Assembly (NCBI RefSeq): GCF_026210795.1
Contig: NC_089441.1
Coordinates: forward strand, 930,001 to 994,000
Source of the DNA: Rhizophagus irregularis
Taxonomy: Eukaryota > Glomeromycota > Glomeromycetes > Glomerales > Glomeraceae
DNA: 64,000 nucleotides
Direction of reading: 5' to 3'
Part shown: piece by piece, positions 1 through 10,244 of the stretch
How the letters are laid out: the number at the start of each line of letters is the position of its first letter
How positions within the stretch are numbered: position 1 is the stretch's first letter
Program-made: the position numbers and the translations under genes
Notes under the pieces: model-generated
What the model was told of the DNA's origin: nothing
Database searches by the model: none
What the model saw: the letters and a program-made list of their open reading frames with translations, nothing else

Positions 1-3000
1 TTTTGTAAATTTTCAATCCGTATAATTTATTCAAACTTTTACATACGTTAAATAAATTCAGTCATTTATTACAATTATTAAAAATATTTAAAATTTAAAA
101 TTATGAGATCTTTTAGATCATTAAATGATTCGTTGATATCATCTATTGTAACTTATTTTGCCAATAAATTACTCGAAAATAAAAATTAATAGATACTGCA
201 ATAAACTTTACCGTTTATTGATACTTCACCAGAATTTAAAAAAGCAGAGAAAATATTTTATAATTTTTTTCCATACATAAATGTTGGTAATCATACAACG
301 AAAAAATGTAGAAGTAAAAGTGCTTATCAAAAAAAATAAAAAAGAAGTGCATTAAGGTAAACTCAAAATGAAGATGCTTCTTTTGTTATGTCCAAATAAA
401 TCACCGATGACCTTAGCATGACTACAAACGAAATATTTCATCAGTAATTCGTATTACTCGATGAATGTGACACGTATTTTTTATTTTACAAAGGGCAACT
501 TTTATTCGAAGAATTATTATAAATATCTACTTAGCAAGGGCGTGCAAGCATTTCACGAATATTCTAAACACATATATTTTTGTAACGTTAATCAGAGTTA
601 TCCTCTCGAAAAAAATGCAATCGAAATAAAGGTCTCAACAAATAAATTGAGAGTAGAGTCTTTTACAAAAGCACGTACCACTGTATTTTTCCTAATGAAA
701 ACCCTCCTAAGTATATATGGAAATTTGACCTCAGCTAATTGAATTTACTCAAATAGTGATATATTTAAAAGTGCAATGCCATGAGATTTAAACTATATAC
801 AATTAAAAAATTATCCTTCCTCATAACTTAATTTTATTAATTTAATAAAATATTTGTATCTTTATTAGAAATAAAATTTTCATTCCTTAACGTTCAACAT
901 TCCCGAATTCTCCAAATTTAATGGTTTTCATATTCTTAGGTTTCTGTTAATAAGCTTTTACGTTTTTTGACCAGGTTATAATGTATTATTTCTAACTATC
1001 CAACAGTTTCTTCGTAATTCCAATTGTAAGATTAGTAAGTAAATAAGAAAGAATTTTTATGTGCCTAAAAACTATTATTATTCGTTTCTAATACTTTTTC
1101 AGCTAAATTATTGATCATTATCATAAAATTCTACCTAATGTATTGGCCTATAATATTTTTTGCTACAGTTAATTCAGCCTGACTGATCAAAGTTTAAATT
1201 CAGTCTGCATCGAAATTCACATGACTGTGCTAAAAATTGACATGACAGGACTCAGAAAAATCATCAGATTGATATTTGTGTCATTTTTAGTTAATTTTTA
1301 CTAGGTTTTTAAGCCATATCTTCCCATCCTCCTATTGTTTCGATAAAAAACCTGGTGACCACGATAGTATGAAGTTAAATTTCACTCAAATACTGCACTT
1401 CTTTTGACCCATAATCATAAATTTATTTTTTGCTGTCATTTTTCAATAAAATCTTTTATTTCAAGTTATTTTTTCTTATATAAAAGGTTGTGTAAAGATA
1501 GAATATTTATTTTGAGATGTGCAGCGTTGGATTAAGTATATTGCAATTTGATCTGCAAATATTTTAAAAGTCACTACACGTGACTGAAGTCACGTGAAAT
1601 TTTCAAAAAATTTTGCTCACCACTGTATATATTTATACTGAAACATTTTTATAATGGCAGTCTAATAGAAAAGAAATCCAATAATTAGTCATAATTTGTA
1701 AATTTTTCCTGTCATAGATGGCAAGGTATCACACCTATTTTGTAATGTTAATTTTGGAAAATCTTGATGCAATAAGTCTAACCAGAATTATGCAATAAAT
1801 AATTGCTAAATTGGGATACGTTTTAGTCAAATATTTTTATCTCATTTTTTTCATGCTATATTGGACACAGGGACCTTCATTGATTGGTGAAAATGGCCAC
1901 TACATGGCCCAATCTCATCCAATCATTCAGTCCTGTTGTAGTGCCATAATTCCAGAATTAACTTTAATTTAAATAATAGAGTATTTCGGAATAGGGATCG
2001 TCTATATTTTGTGTAACATTAATAGTCCGAAGTAATTTAGATCGGAAATGAAGATCATCCTAATAATAATAATGATGTAATAAGTTACAATTAATTTATT
2101 ATTATTTACGTTGATCAAAGGATCAACATGTAAATTATTATATAAACCCTAACTTTTTGACTTAGTATTAGCAGTTCCTTTTCTTTGGAAGTTCCTTTCC
2201 GTTTCTTTTAGTTCCTTTCAGTTCCTTTTAGTTCCTTTTAATTTCTTTTAATTCTTTTAATAAAAACTATTATTTTAATTATTATAATTATTTTATAATG
2301 TTCTGACGAAAATTTATGATTATATTATTTTATATTTAATAAATAACTGTGTTATAATGACATATTCTTACATAATAAAGAATAAACCTTTTATTAAATT
2401 ATAAATTTTATGACTTTATGAGAGAGACGAAATTCTTGTGGCGACAGAGTGGCAGAAGCTGTCGTTGCACTGTGACCAATAGTATTTTGAAAAACATCAA
2501 TAACAAACTTGAAACCAATTCTTACATTTATTTGTTTACATACATTTTCCAAGTTTTCCTATTTTAGTTAATAAATTCATATGCAAAGTGAGCCATGTCA
2601 AACACAAAGTATGATATATATATATAATACAAGACATATCATTTTTACTGAAATAACTTCAGATTAGCGTTGATACACATCATATATGATCAATTGTTTT
2701 GTTGGTACGACCTCGTGTGAAAAAAAATTCATATGAATAAGAGGATAAATTCAAAGAAAACCTTCTAAATAGTTTGTAACTCTAAACTTGTAATGTAGTA
2801 TAAAATAATTAGTTTATTTAATCATTTTTCTTAAAATATATTTTAAACAATGGGTTTTAACTTCAAATAGCATGAAATTTATCAATTTAATCAGGACTTT
2901 ATTAGAAGAAACTTTCATAGTTTAATATTATAACTGGTAATCCCTTTGAATTATAGGTTCACAATCATTATATTAGAAAACTTTTGACAAATTTATTATT

Positions 3001-3129
3001 TTCATTTATCATTTTAATATCAGAGAATAAGATTCTAAATTTATTTTCATTGCATTAGTAATTTTTAGAAATATAGGATAAGAAAAAGTTCTTGATACTT
3101 GAGTTATAAACATTACAAATCTTAAATTT
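1..3129. other. AT-rich intergenic region, no supported gene
   Basis: I see no supported gene here. A 93-codon frame at 461-742 has no recognisable motif, no strong start context and the composition of noncoding DNA. Visible structure: a perfect palindrome CACGTGAC-TGAA-GTCACGTG at 1577-1596; an imperfect inverted repeat around 1893-1955 (GGCCACTACA ... TGTAGTGCC), perhaps a MITE-like relic; and a decanucleotide repeat at about 2171-2265, listed separately. The 3' end of the BTB gene lies at the right border. Confidence 0.6.
2171..2265. repeat. Degenerate AGTTCCTTTT tandem repeat
   Basis: About eight imperfect head-to-tail copies of a ten-base unit AGTTCCTTTT, drifting into AATTTCTTTT and ATTCTTTTAA at the right end. 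It is a pyrimidine-rich minisatellite in intergenic DNA, with no coding role seen. Confidence 0.7.
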
Positions 3130-3936
3130 CTATACTAATTCTATAAAAGGGTAATAATAGTCTGTATTTGCTGGTGCATTTATTAATTTCTCAAAACTTC
3201 CAAGATATTGTTTAAAATTCTTAATATATTCCCTATCCGGATGTTTATAATTTTCAAAAATCTTTTTTCGCGTAAATGATGGTTTGGGAATAGGAAAAGT
3301 GCATATTTCATATGCAGTGCTAACATGTAAACTATTCCCATCACTTTTAGCATGTTTTTTAAATTTAACCAACTCCAAATAATAAATATGATGAGAATGT
3401 ACTAATCTTTCTTGAGTTCTCTTTAAAATTGGTTTAAAGTCTTCATCACATTCATATTCAATAATATCATCTATAATAAGCTTAGAAGATTCTTTAAAAA
3501 TTGTTGGTAATAGATATTTTTCTGCAAGTATAAATGAGCCAAGAACTTTCTCAGTGAAATGTTCTTGAAGAAATACTTCACAAGAATTTAAGAGTTTTCT
3601 GATAATGTATTTATCAGATAAACGTAATAAATTATCAACATTATTCCAATAAACATACAATATGGTGTTAGGATAAATAAATGAAAGAATATCTTCAATT
3701 GAATTAGGTTCCTCATCAATGATTTCTAAAATAGGGATTGATCTTTCTTTTGATGAATCTTCTATAACTTTAATAATTTTATCTGAAGAAGGTGTCGCAC
3801 AAGCAAATAAATCCTTGAAGAATTCAGAAGCAAGTGAAAGAATAGTTTTATGTACAAGAAAATTTGTATCTTTAACTTGGAGAATAATGTCACCATCCGT
3901 ATAATAATGAAAAGTATGTTTTATGTATTTATCCAT
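3130..3936 (-). CDS. BTB/POZ domain protein
   Basis: A 268-residue single-exon protein. The N-terminal ~115 residues form a BTB/POZ fold: a D-x-x-L/I-x-V motif (GDIILQVKD), then the signature FLVHKTILSLASEFFKDLF, then IEDILSFIYPNTI and DNLLRLSDKYII. Residues about 120-165 (FTEKVLGSFILAEKYLL) look like the start of a BACK-type helical region. BTB proteins usually bind Cullin-3 as substrate adaptors for ubiquitination; this is family knowledge, not shown here. There is no C-terminal Kelch or TLDc domain, so it is shorter than many fungal BTB paralogues. The first in-frame Met follows the A-rich leader of a gene divergent from the kinase at 4227. BTB identity is fairly secure; the substrate is unknown. 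Confidence 0.85.
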   Translation of the reverse strand: MDKYIKHTFHYYTDGDIILQVKDTNFLVHKTILSLASEFFKDLFACATPSSDKIIKVIEDSSKERSIPILEIIDEEPNSIEDILSFIYPNTILYVYWNNVDNLLRLSDKYIIRKLLNSCEVFLQEHFTEKVLGSFILAEKYLLPTIFKESSKLIIDDIIEYECDEDFKPILKRTQERLVHSHHIYYLELVKFKKHAKSDGNSLHVSTAYEICTFPIPKPSFTRKKIFENYKHPDREYIKNFKQYLGSFEKLINAPANTDYYYPFIELV

Positions 3937-3992
3937 AATGAAATATTTAATTTTTATTCATAATAAAATATTTTAAGGCATTTTATATAAAA

Positions 3993-4023
<31 letters not shown>

Positions 4024-4226
4024 ATCTTTTGTCAGTTTGAGTTCAAGTGTGTCAAGTCGTAATTAAAAAATTTCCGTAACACAAAATAAATATATGACGT
4101 AGTATCATGTCACAATTTGATATACTTGTTACTTGGGCGTTGATCAACATGAAAATCAAATGTTTATACTTACTTTTTTAACGTTAGAATTCAATTATAA
4201 GTATAAAACCTCAAAATAATAAAAAA
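3937..4226. promoter_or_regulatory. Shared divergent promoter region with (TA)n tract
   Basis: A 290-bp interval between the starts of two divergently transcribed genes (BTB on minus, kinase on plus). It contains a TA/ATAT dinucleotide tract at about 3985-4021. No strong TATAAATA box at a fixed distance was found. The shared-promoter reading is inference from geometry only. Confidence 0.4.
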
Positions 4227-7200
4227 ATGTCATTTCAAAATACATGCAAAAGATGCGGTGAAGAATATACAGATATATATAATAAATGGTGTAAACATTG
4301 TATAATAAATTATTTGAAAAATAATTTTATAAATTGGTCTAGTGAAAATGAAAAACTTGATAATTTTATTCAACAATTGCAATTAAATATTGATGATTCA
4401 TCTGATATAGTATTTGAATGGATACCATATAATCAATTTAATGATATTAAAGAAATAATTAAAAATGATCTTAATGTCATTTATTCAGCAATATGGAAAG
4501 ATGGTCCATTATATCATGATAAAAATAATGAATGTATTAGAAAACCAAATAAAAATATCGTTTTAAAAAGTTTATTTAATTTACAAATTCTTTCTACCGA
4601 ATTTCAAAATGAGGTACGAAAAATTTTTTATAAATTTAGTTCAAATTTCCTTGTTTAATATAATAATTTATTTACATTTTTTAATTTTTTTTTTTATATT
4701 TGTAGTTTAAAACATATTCAATAAATCCTTATAAGGAAAATGCTCTTTTAATATATGGAATCTCTCAACATCCTGATACGAAAGAGTATTTTATGGTTCT
4801 TCAGGATGATTATTGTAAAAGTTGTAATAATAAATATACAAGTGAGATATGGTGCTATCCATGTCAAATAAGCAAATTTAAGCAAAATTTTAATAATTGG
4901 ACTAGCGGAAATAAAAAAATTGATGATTTTATTCAAGGAATGCAATTAAGCATGAATAGTAGTATTGATATACCATTTGAATGGATACCTTATGATCAAT
5001 TTGATATTATAAAAGCAAGAGATAAAGATGATTCAGATGATTCTACTATAGTATATTCAGCAAAATGGAGGGATGGTCCATTACGTTATAATATTCATAA
5101 AATGGGATATATAAGAAATTCGAATCAAAAAGTTGATTTAAAATGTGTACATGATTCTCAAAGTATTATCGATGAATTCTTAAATGAGGTATGGATTTTT
5201 CTAAAAATTCAATTGTAATAATTGTAATATAATACTTATTATTTTATTCTTTATTATTAGGTCGCAACATATTCAACTGCATGGATAGTATCGCATCATA
5301 GTAGTAAAACTTCTAAAATATATGGAATATCCCAACATCCAAATACAAACGATTATATAATGGTTCTTCAAAGTAATTATTGCGAAAATTGTGATAAAAA
5401 TTACGTAAGTAATAATGTAATGAATAAATGGTGTAAACCATGTCAAATAAACCATTTGAAAAAAAATCTTGCGAGCTGGTTTAGTGGAAACGAAGAAATC
5501 GATGATTTCATTCAAGGAATGCAATTAAAAATTAATTATCGTAATAATGTAGTATTTGAATGGATACCATACACTCAATTTTATGATATTAAAAAAATAG
5601 TCATTAGTGATTCTATTACTATATATTCAGCAATATGGGAGGATGGTCCATTATGTTACGACGAATATGACGAGAAATTAACAAGAGAATCTAATACAAT
5701 GGTTACTTTGATATGCTTAAATAATTCAAACACTATTATTGATAAATTTTTAAAAGAGGTATGATAGCCTTTAATAAATTTGTTTTAAAATAATAATACT
5801 TTTTAGCGTATTTAATCTCTGTTTCTAATAGGTCGAAATACATTTAACAAGAACTCGTAATCACAATGATGACGACGATGATAAGTATGATGATAATGGT
5901 GATGTTAATGATGATGATGATGGTGTTGATGATGATGACGATAATAATACTAGTTTTCTTGAAATATATGGTATATCCCAAAATCTAGTCACAAAAGATT
6001 ATATCATGATTTTTCAAGATGGACATTGTAAGAAATGCGGAAAAGAATATACTGATATAAAAAGTAAATGGTGTAAACAGTGTCAAATAAATGATTTTAG
6101 AGAAAATTTTATAAATTGGACGAGTCATAATAAAGAAATTGATAAATTTATTCAAAAATTGCAACTAGATATTAAGAATTATAATGATAAGATATTTGAA
6201 TGGATACCATACAATCAATTTAAAAATATTCAAGAAATAAACAAAAGTAATTCTATTACAATATATAAAGCGATATGGAATGATGGTCCATTATATTATG
6301 ATGATGATGAAAAGAAATGGATGAGAAACTCTAATAATAATGTTGCTTTAAAATGTTTATCAAATTCACAAATCATTGTTGATGAATTTTTAAATGAGGT
6401 ACAAATTTCTAAGTTAATTTGAATTTTTTTTTTTTAAATAAATTATTAATATTTATTTTTTTTAAAAAATAGGTTAAAATGCATTTAGAAAATGATGACG
6501 ATGACGACAATATTAATTTCCTTGAAATTTATGGAATATCACGAGATCCAGCCACAAAAGATTATGTTATGATCCTTCAAGATGGATATTGTGAAAAATG
6601 TGGTGAACAATATACTGATAAATGGCTTGAGTGGTGTAAACCATGTCTAATAAATCATTTACAATCAAATTTTACAAACTGGACTAGTGGAAATAAAAGA
6701 GTCGATATTCTTATTCAAGAAATACAATTACAAGTTGATAAATGGTATGATATAATATTTGAATGGATACCATTTGATCAATTTAGTGATTTTAAAGAAG
6801 TAGGTAGAGGTGGTTTTTCTAAAGTATATTCAGCAATATGGAAGGATGGCCCATTAGATTATGATATTGATAAAAAGGAATGGAGGAGACAACCCAATAA
6901 AAAAGTTGCTTTAAAATGTTTATTCAATTCAGAAAATATTAGTGATGCATTTTTAAATGAGGTGAGATTTCTTTAAATATAATATATTTCTATTTATTAG
7001 ATTTACCCCTATTTATTAATAATATTTATCAATAGGTTAAGGCATATTCAAATACAATTACTGAAAAAATTCTTCAAATATATGGAATTTCTCAAAGTCC
7101 AAATACGAAAAATTATATTATAATTCTTCAATATGCAGAAAGTGGAGATTTTAATGATTGGATAGATAAAAATTATAAAAATTTTGATTGGAATAGTAGA

Positions 7201-8004
7201 TTAGAAGTCTTATCTGGCCTTATTGATGGTCTTATTGATATACATGAAAAAAATTTAGTACATCGTGATTTTCATACGGGAAATATTTTATTTAGGTTTC
7301 AAGATGAAATCAATGTATGTATTTCAGACATGGGATTATGTAGAGAAGCTGATAATATGGATAAAACAAAAATTATTGGAGTTATGCCTTATGTAGCTCC
7401 TGAAGTATTAGAAACAAAGCCTTATACTCAAGCAGCAGATATATATAGCTTTGGTATGATCATGTATTTTATAGCAACTGGTGGAAGAAAACCTTTTGAT
7501 GATTGCGCACATGATGTAGATTTGTCATATAGAATAACTTCCGGAATTAGACCTGAATTTGATGAATCAGAAGTACCAAAATATTATATTGATTTAATGA
7601 AAAAATGTTGGGATCCAAATCCTGCTAATAGACCAAGACTATCAGACATTAAAGAAATGATCGCATTATTTAGGGATTCATATCATCAAGATTATAAATT
7701 TCAAGAAGAACGCCACTACGAAATTGAAAAACAATTTAAAGAAGCAGAAATGCGTAGAAGATTGGACAATAAACGATCAACCACTCATCCTCAAGCTAAT
7801 TATAAAGCTCGGGTACTAAATCCTTTTATAAAAGGTCTTCCAAAGGATGATAATAATAATGATATTAATAAAGTCAGTGATGAATTAGCAGTAGAAGATT
7901 TGTTTATTAATATGGAACATTCAGAATATAATAATAACGAATTAAGTGATATTATTGCAGTAGAAGATTTCCTAGTGCAGCAAATGATGCAAGACCAACA
8001 ATGA
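4227..8004 (+). CDS. Protein kinase with five tandem ribbon/N-lobe exons
   Basis: Six exons join in frame, all at phase 0: 4227-4613, 4706-5188, 5261-5758, 5832-6398, 6473-6961 and 7036-8004. Together they encode about 1130 residues; the introns are 72-92 bp, GT-AG. Exon 1 encodes a CxxC...CxxC ribbon, an NW-S-N...ID-FIQ helix, FEWIPY, and a kinase N-lobe ending at the alpha-C glutamate (NE). Exons 2-5 each begin with a kinase beta4-beta5 hinge (IYGISQ-P-TK-Y-MVLQ) and then repeat the ribbon plus N-lobe. Exon 6 gives hinge plus C-lobe: HRDFHTGN (residues ~885-892), DMG replacing DFG (~906-908), then VAPE. Only exon 5 keeps a glycine loop (GRGGFSKV, ~756-763) with VALK (K793) and E808, so exons 5+6 alone form a complete kinase. 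Earlier copies have lost the glycines, and exon 3 also the lysine (VTLICL). A gene made by unit fusion or alternative splicing fits. It is likely a Ser/Thr or dual kinase. Confidence 0.8.
4706..6961 (+). repeat. Four tandem copies of one hybrid exon (about 560-640 bp period)
   Basis: The units start at 4706, 5261, 5832 and 6473. Each consists of an intron acceptor, a beta4-beta5 hinge fragment, a four-cysteine ribbon, an N-lobe and a donor after NE. All have phase-0 borders, so any number can be included or skipped without changing frame. The hinge-to-ribbon join always falls right after MVLQ/MILQ/MIFQ, so the fusion point is shared by all copies and arose once before amplification (inference). 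Confidence 0.8.
5864..5948 (+). repeat. GAT/GAC codon run encoding an Asp-rich linker
   Basis: Within exon 4 a GAT/GAC trinucleotide-rich stretch encodes an aspartate/asparagine-rich insertion placed before the hinge motif FLEIYGISQ. A shorter Asp run occurs at the same place in exon 5 (about 6488-6510). Both lie at the 5' end of duplicated exons, so the tract was probably inherited and then expanded. Confidence 0.75.
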
Positions 8005-8639
8005 AATAATTCGGTAGAATTATTAAATATTGAACAATAATTACTAAAAAATATATTTTTTATTATTATTTATTTTATATCAAGTAAGAGATTTATAAAT
8101 TGTATGACACTGATTATAGAGGTTATGTAAACTTATTTTTTATATAATAAATTAGTTTATAATTGATCAAATTTATTTTATTAAAATGTTAAAATGATTT
8201 ATACTATGTTAATTTTTATTGAGTAATTCATGAACAATATTTAAGGGTAGGATGTTCGATATGTTCCTATTTGGTTCGCCTTGCTAAAGCTATTTATATG
8301 TTAAAAAACATGTGATGGTGAATTTTTCTTTTAAATTTTGCGCTTGTGCATAATAATTTGATACTTTATGTTCAGTACTTTTTCTTGCTTTGTTAGTAAC
8401 ATGTATCTCTTTATTAGTATTCATAGTATTCATAAAAAATATATACATTCATAGAAATACATAGTATTAAAGTCACAGTAATGATGATCGTCCTTACACC
8501 TAATGCTTACAACGTTAGCGACGTTACACAATTAATTGACACGAATTGTGCCGACAATGTCGGACTCTACATTCCGCCGTTCCGAAAGTATAAATAATTG
8601 TGAAACACAAATACCTCTCTTTTTTTCTCTGCCTACAAT
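8005..8639. other. Intergenic, kinase 3' flank and F-box promoter
   Basis: The region holds the kinase 3' flank and the F-box promoter. A TATAAATA box at about 8589-8596 lies ~45 bp before the F-box start and is a plausible core promoter. Nothing else gene-like was seen. Confidence 0.5.
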
Positions 8640-10244
8640 ATGTCATGTTCAAAAATATTTTCAGGAGATTTGCCCGAATTAACTTATAAAGTCTTAAAAT
8701 ATTTACAGAATAATTATTCAACTTTACACTCGTGCATTTTAGTTAACAGATTATGGTGTCGTTTAGTGATTCCATTATTATGGGAAAATCCATTTTCAAT
8801 TCCTACCAAAAACTACAATTTTATTATAATTTATTCACATAATTCAAATAGTGATTTTAAAACAAAATTAATTGAATATAAAATTATTAATAATAATTCA
8901 TTACCTCTGAATACACTGTTCAATTATCCTAGTTTTTTAAAATATTTGAGTATAAATAAAAAGTTTATTTATTCTGTTCAGAATTGGGTTGGAAATGCTA
9001 TTAGAAAATCAAACCCCAAAAATTTATCTGATTTTAAAAGAAAGGTTGATATATTTGTATCGTTATTTAAAATATTTATTGAAAATGAAGTAAAATTACA
9101 CACCCTTGAAATTGAATTCTCAAGTATTAATATTTCTACATATCTTAATAATATTTTTGAATTAATTTTACAAAATACAAATTTCATTCACAATATTAGA
9201 AATATAAATCTTTTTGTTGGTAGTTTATTTTGCAACATTAGTAATGAATATAATTTAATTAAAAATCGTATATCACAAATAATTAATTTACAACAAAATC
9301 TTAAAAAGATTTTAATAGATGATCGTAGTTTTCCTTTATATCGACCATTATTATTATCAAAAGATTCTAATTGTTCAAATACCTTAAATACAATTACATT
9401 CTATAAAGTCAATTTGAATTGTTTGAGTAAGAACATATTTGAACAATTAAATGTTTTAGAATCTATTCATTTCCTTCATTGTTATTCTTTAAGTAATAAT
9501 TTTATTCAACAAATTATTAATTTGGCAAAACCATTTAAATTGAAATCTTTATTTATAGAAGTGAAACCACAACAATTTGAATCATTAGAATTATTATTAC
9601 AAAAATCTGGCGATTACTTAGAAAATTTTGGAATTGTACTTAATCACGGTCTTGAAATTGTACTTAATATTCGTCCATTATATGAACAATTTTTAGTATT
9701 AATTACAAAATATTGTAAAAATATCAAATTTTTTGATTTTCATGGACCTGAAAGTATGAGTACTTATCAAATACTCTTATTGGTTAAAAATGTCAAACAA
9801 AATCTCAATTATCTTTCAATCAATATATGGTATGATAACAATGGTACTGGATGTAGTTCAATGGTATTATCAAATTTAGGATATTACCTTCCTTCTAAAC
9901 TAGAATATTTATGTTTTGATCTTTATTACATTAAAGCAAATGAATTTGAGGAATTTCTAAAAAAATCTCAAAATACTTTTATTAAAAAATTATTAATCAA
10001 TAGCATTGAAGGTCAAGATATCTTGCCTTCTATAAAAAAATATATCATGAAAAATAAAAGGGTTAAGTATTTGGCTATTAGTGATTCTTCCTGTGAATAT
10101 ACATTTGGTAGTTATAGTCATAATATTAAGGAGTTGTTTTCACTGAAATATGAGGTGGATGAATTTAGGTTATATAATATCGAAGTTCAAAGTTATTTGA
10201 ATTTAAAGATTGACTCATATAATTATATAAAAGAAATTAATTAA
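8640..10244 (+). CDS. F-box protein with LRR-like C-terminus
   Basis: A 534-residue single-exon protein. The F-box occupies residues ~8-50 with the landmarks LPELTYKVLKYL, SCILVNRLWCRLVIPLLW and ENPF. The remainder is a long leucine/asparagine-rich region with irregular helix-strand repeats, probably a degenerate leucine-rich-repeat substrate-binding part (NTIT-YKVNL, LESIHFLHC, NFGIVL, KYLAISD). F-box proteins link substrates to SCF ubiquitin ligases through Skp1; the substrate is unknown. This length and layout match the very large F-box family of Glomeromycotina. The start is taken at the first Met, 44 bp downstream of a TATA box. The pseudogene at 27890 is a paralogue. Confidence 0.85.
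   Translation: MSCSKIFSGDLPELTYKVLKYLQNNYSTLHSCILVNRLWCRLVIPLLWENPFSIPTKNYNFIIIYSHNSNSDFKTKLIEYKIINNNSLPLNTLFNYPSFLKYLSINKKFIYSVQNWVGNAIRKSNPKNLSDFKRKVDIFVSLFKIFIENEVKLHTLEIEFSSINISTYLNNIFELILQNTNFIHNIRNINLFVGSLFCNISNEYNLIKNRISQIINLQQNLKKILIDDRSFPLYRPLLLSKDSNCSNTLNTITFYKVNLNCLSKNIFEQLNVLESIHFLHCYSLSNNFIQQIINLAKPFKLKSLFIEVKPQQFESLELLLQKSGDYLENFGIVLNHGLEIVLNIRPLYEQFLVLITKYCKNIKFFDFHGPESMSTYQILLLVKNVKQNLNYLSINIWYDNNGTGCSSMVLSNLGYYLPSKLEYLCFDLYYIKANEFEEFLKKSQNTFIKKLLINSIEGQDILPSIKKYIMKNKRVKYLAISDSSCEYTFGSYSHNIKELFSLKYEVDEFRLYNIEVQSYLNLKIDSYNYIKEIN

Noticed and set aside
461-742. 93-codon plus-strand ORF
   Set aside because: No motif, no hydrophobic or domain pattern, and composition like the surrounding noncoding DNA.
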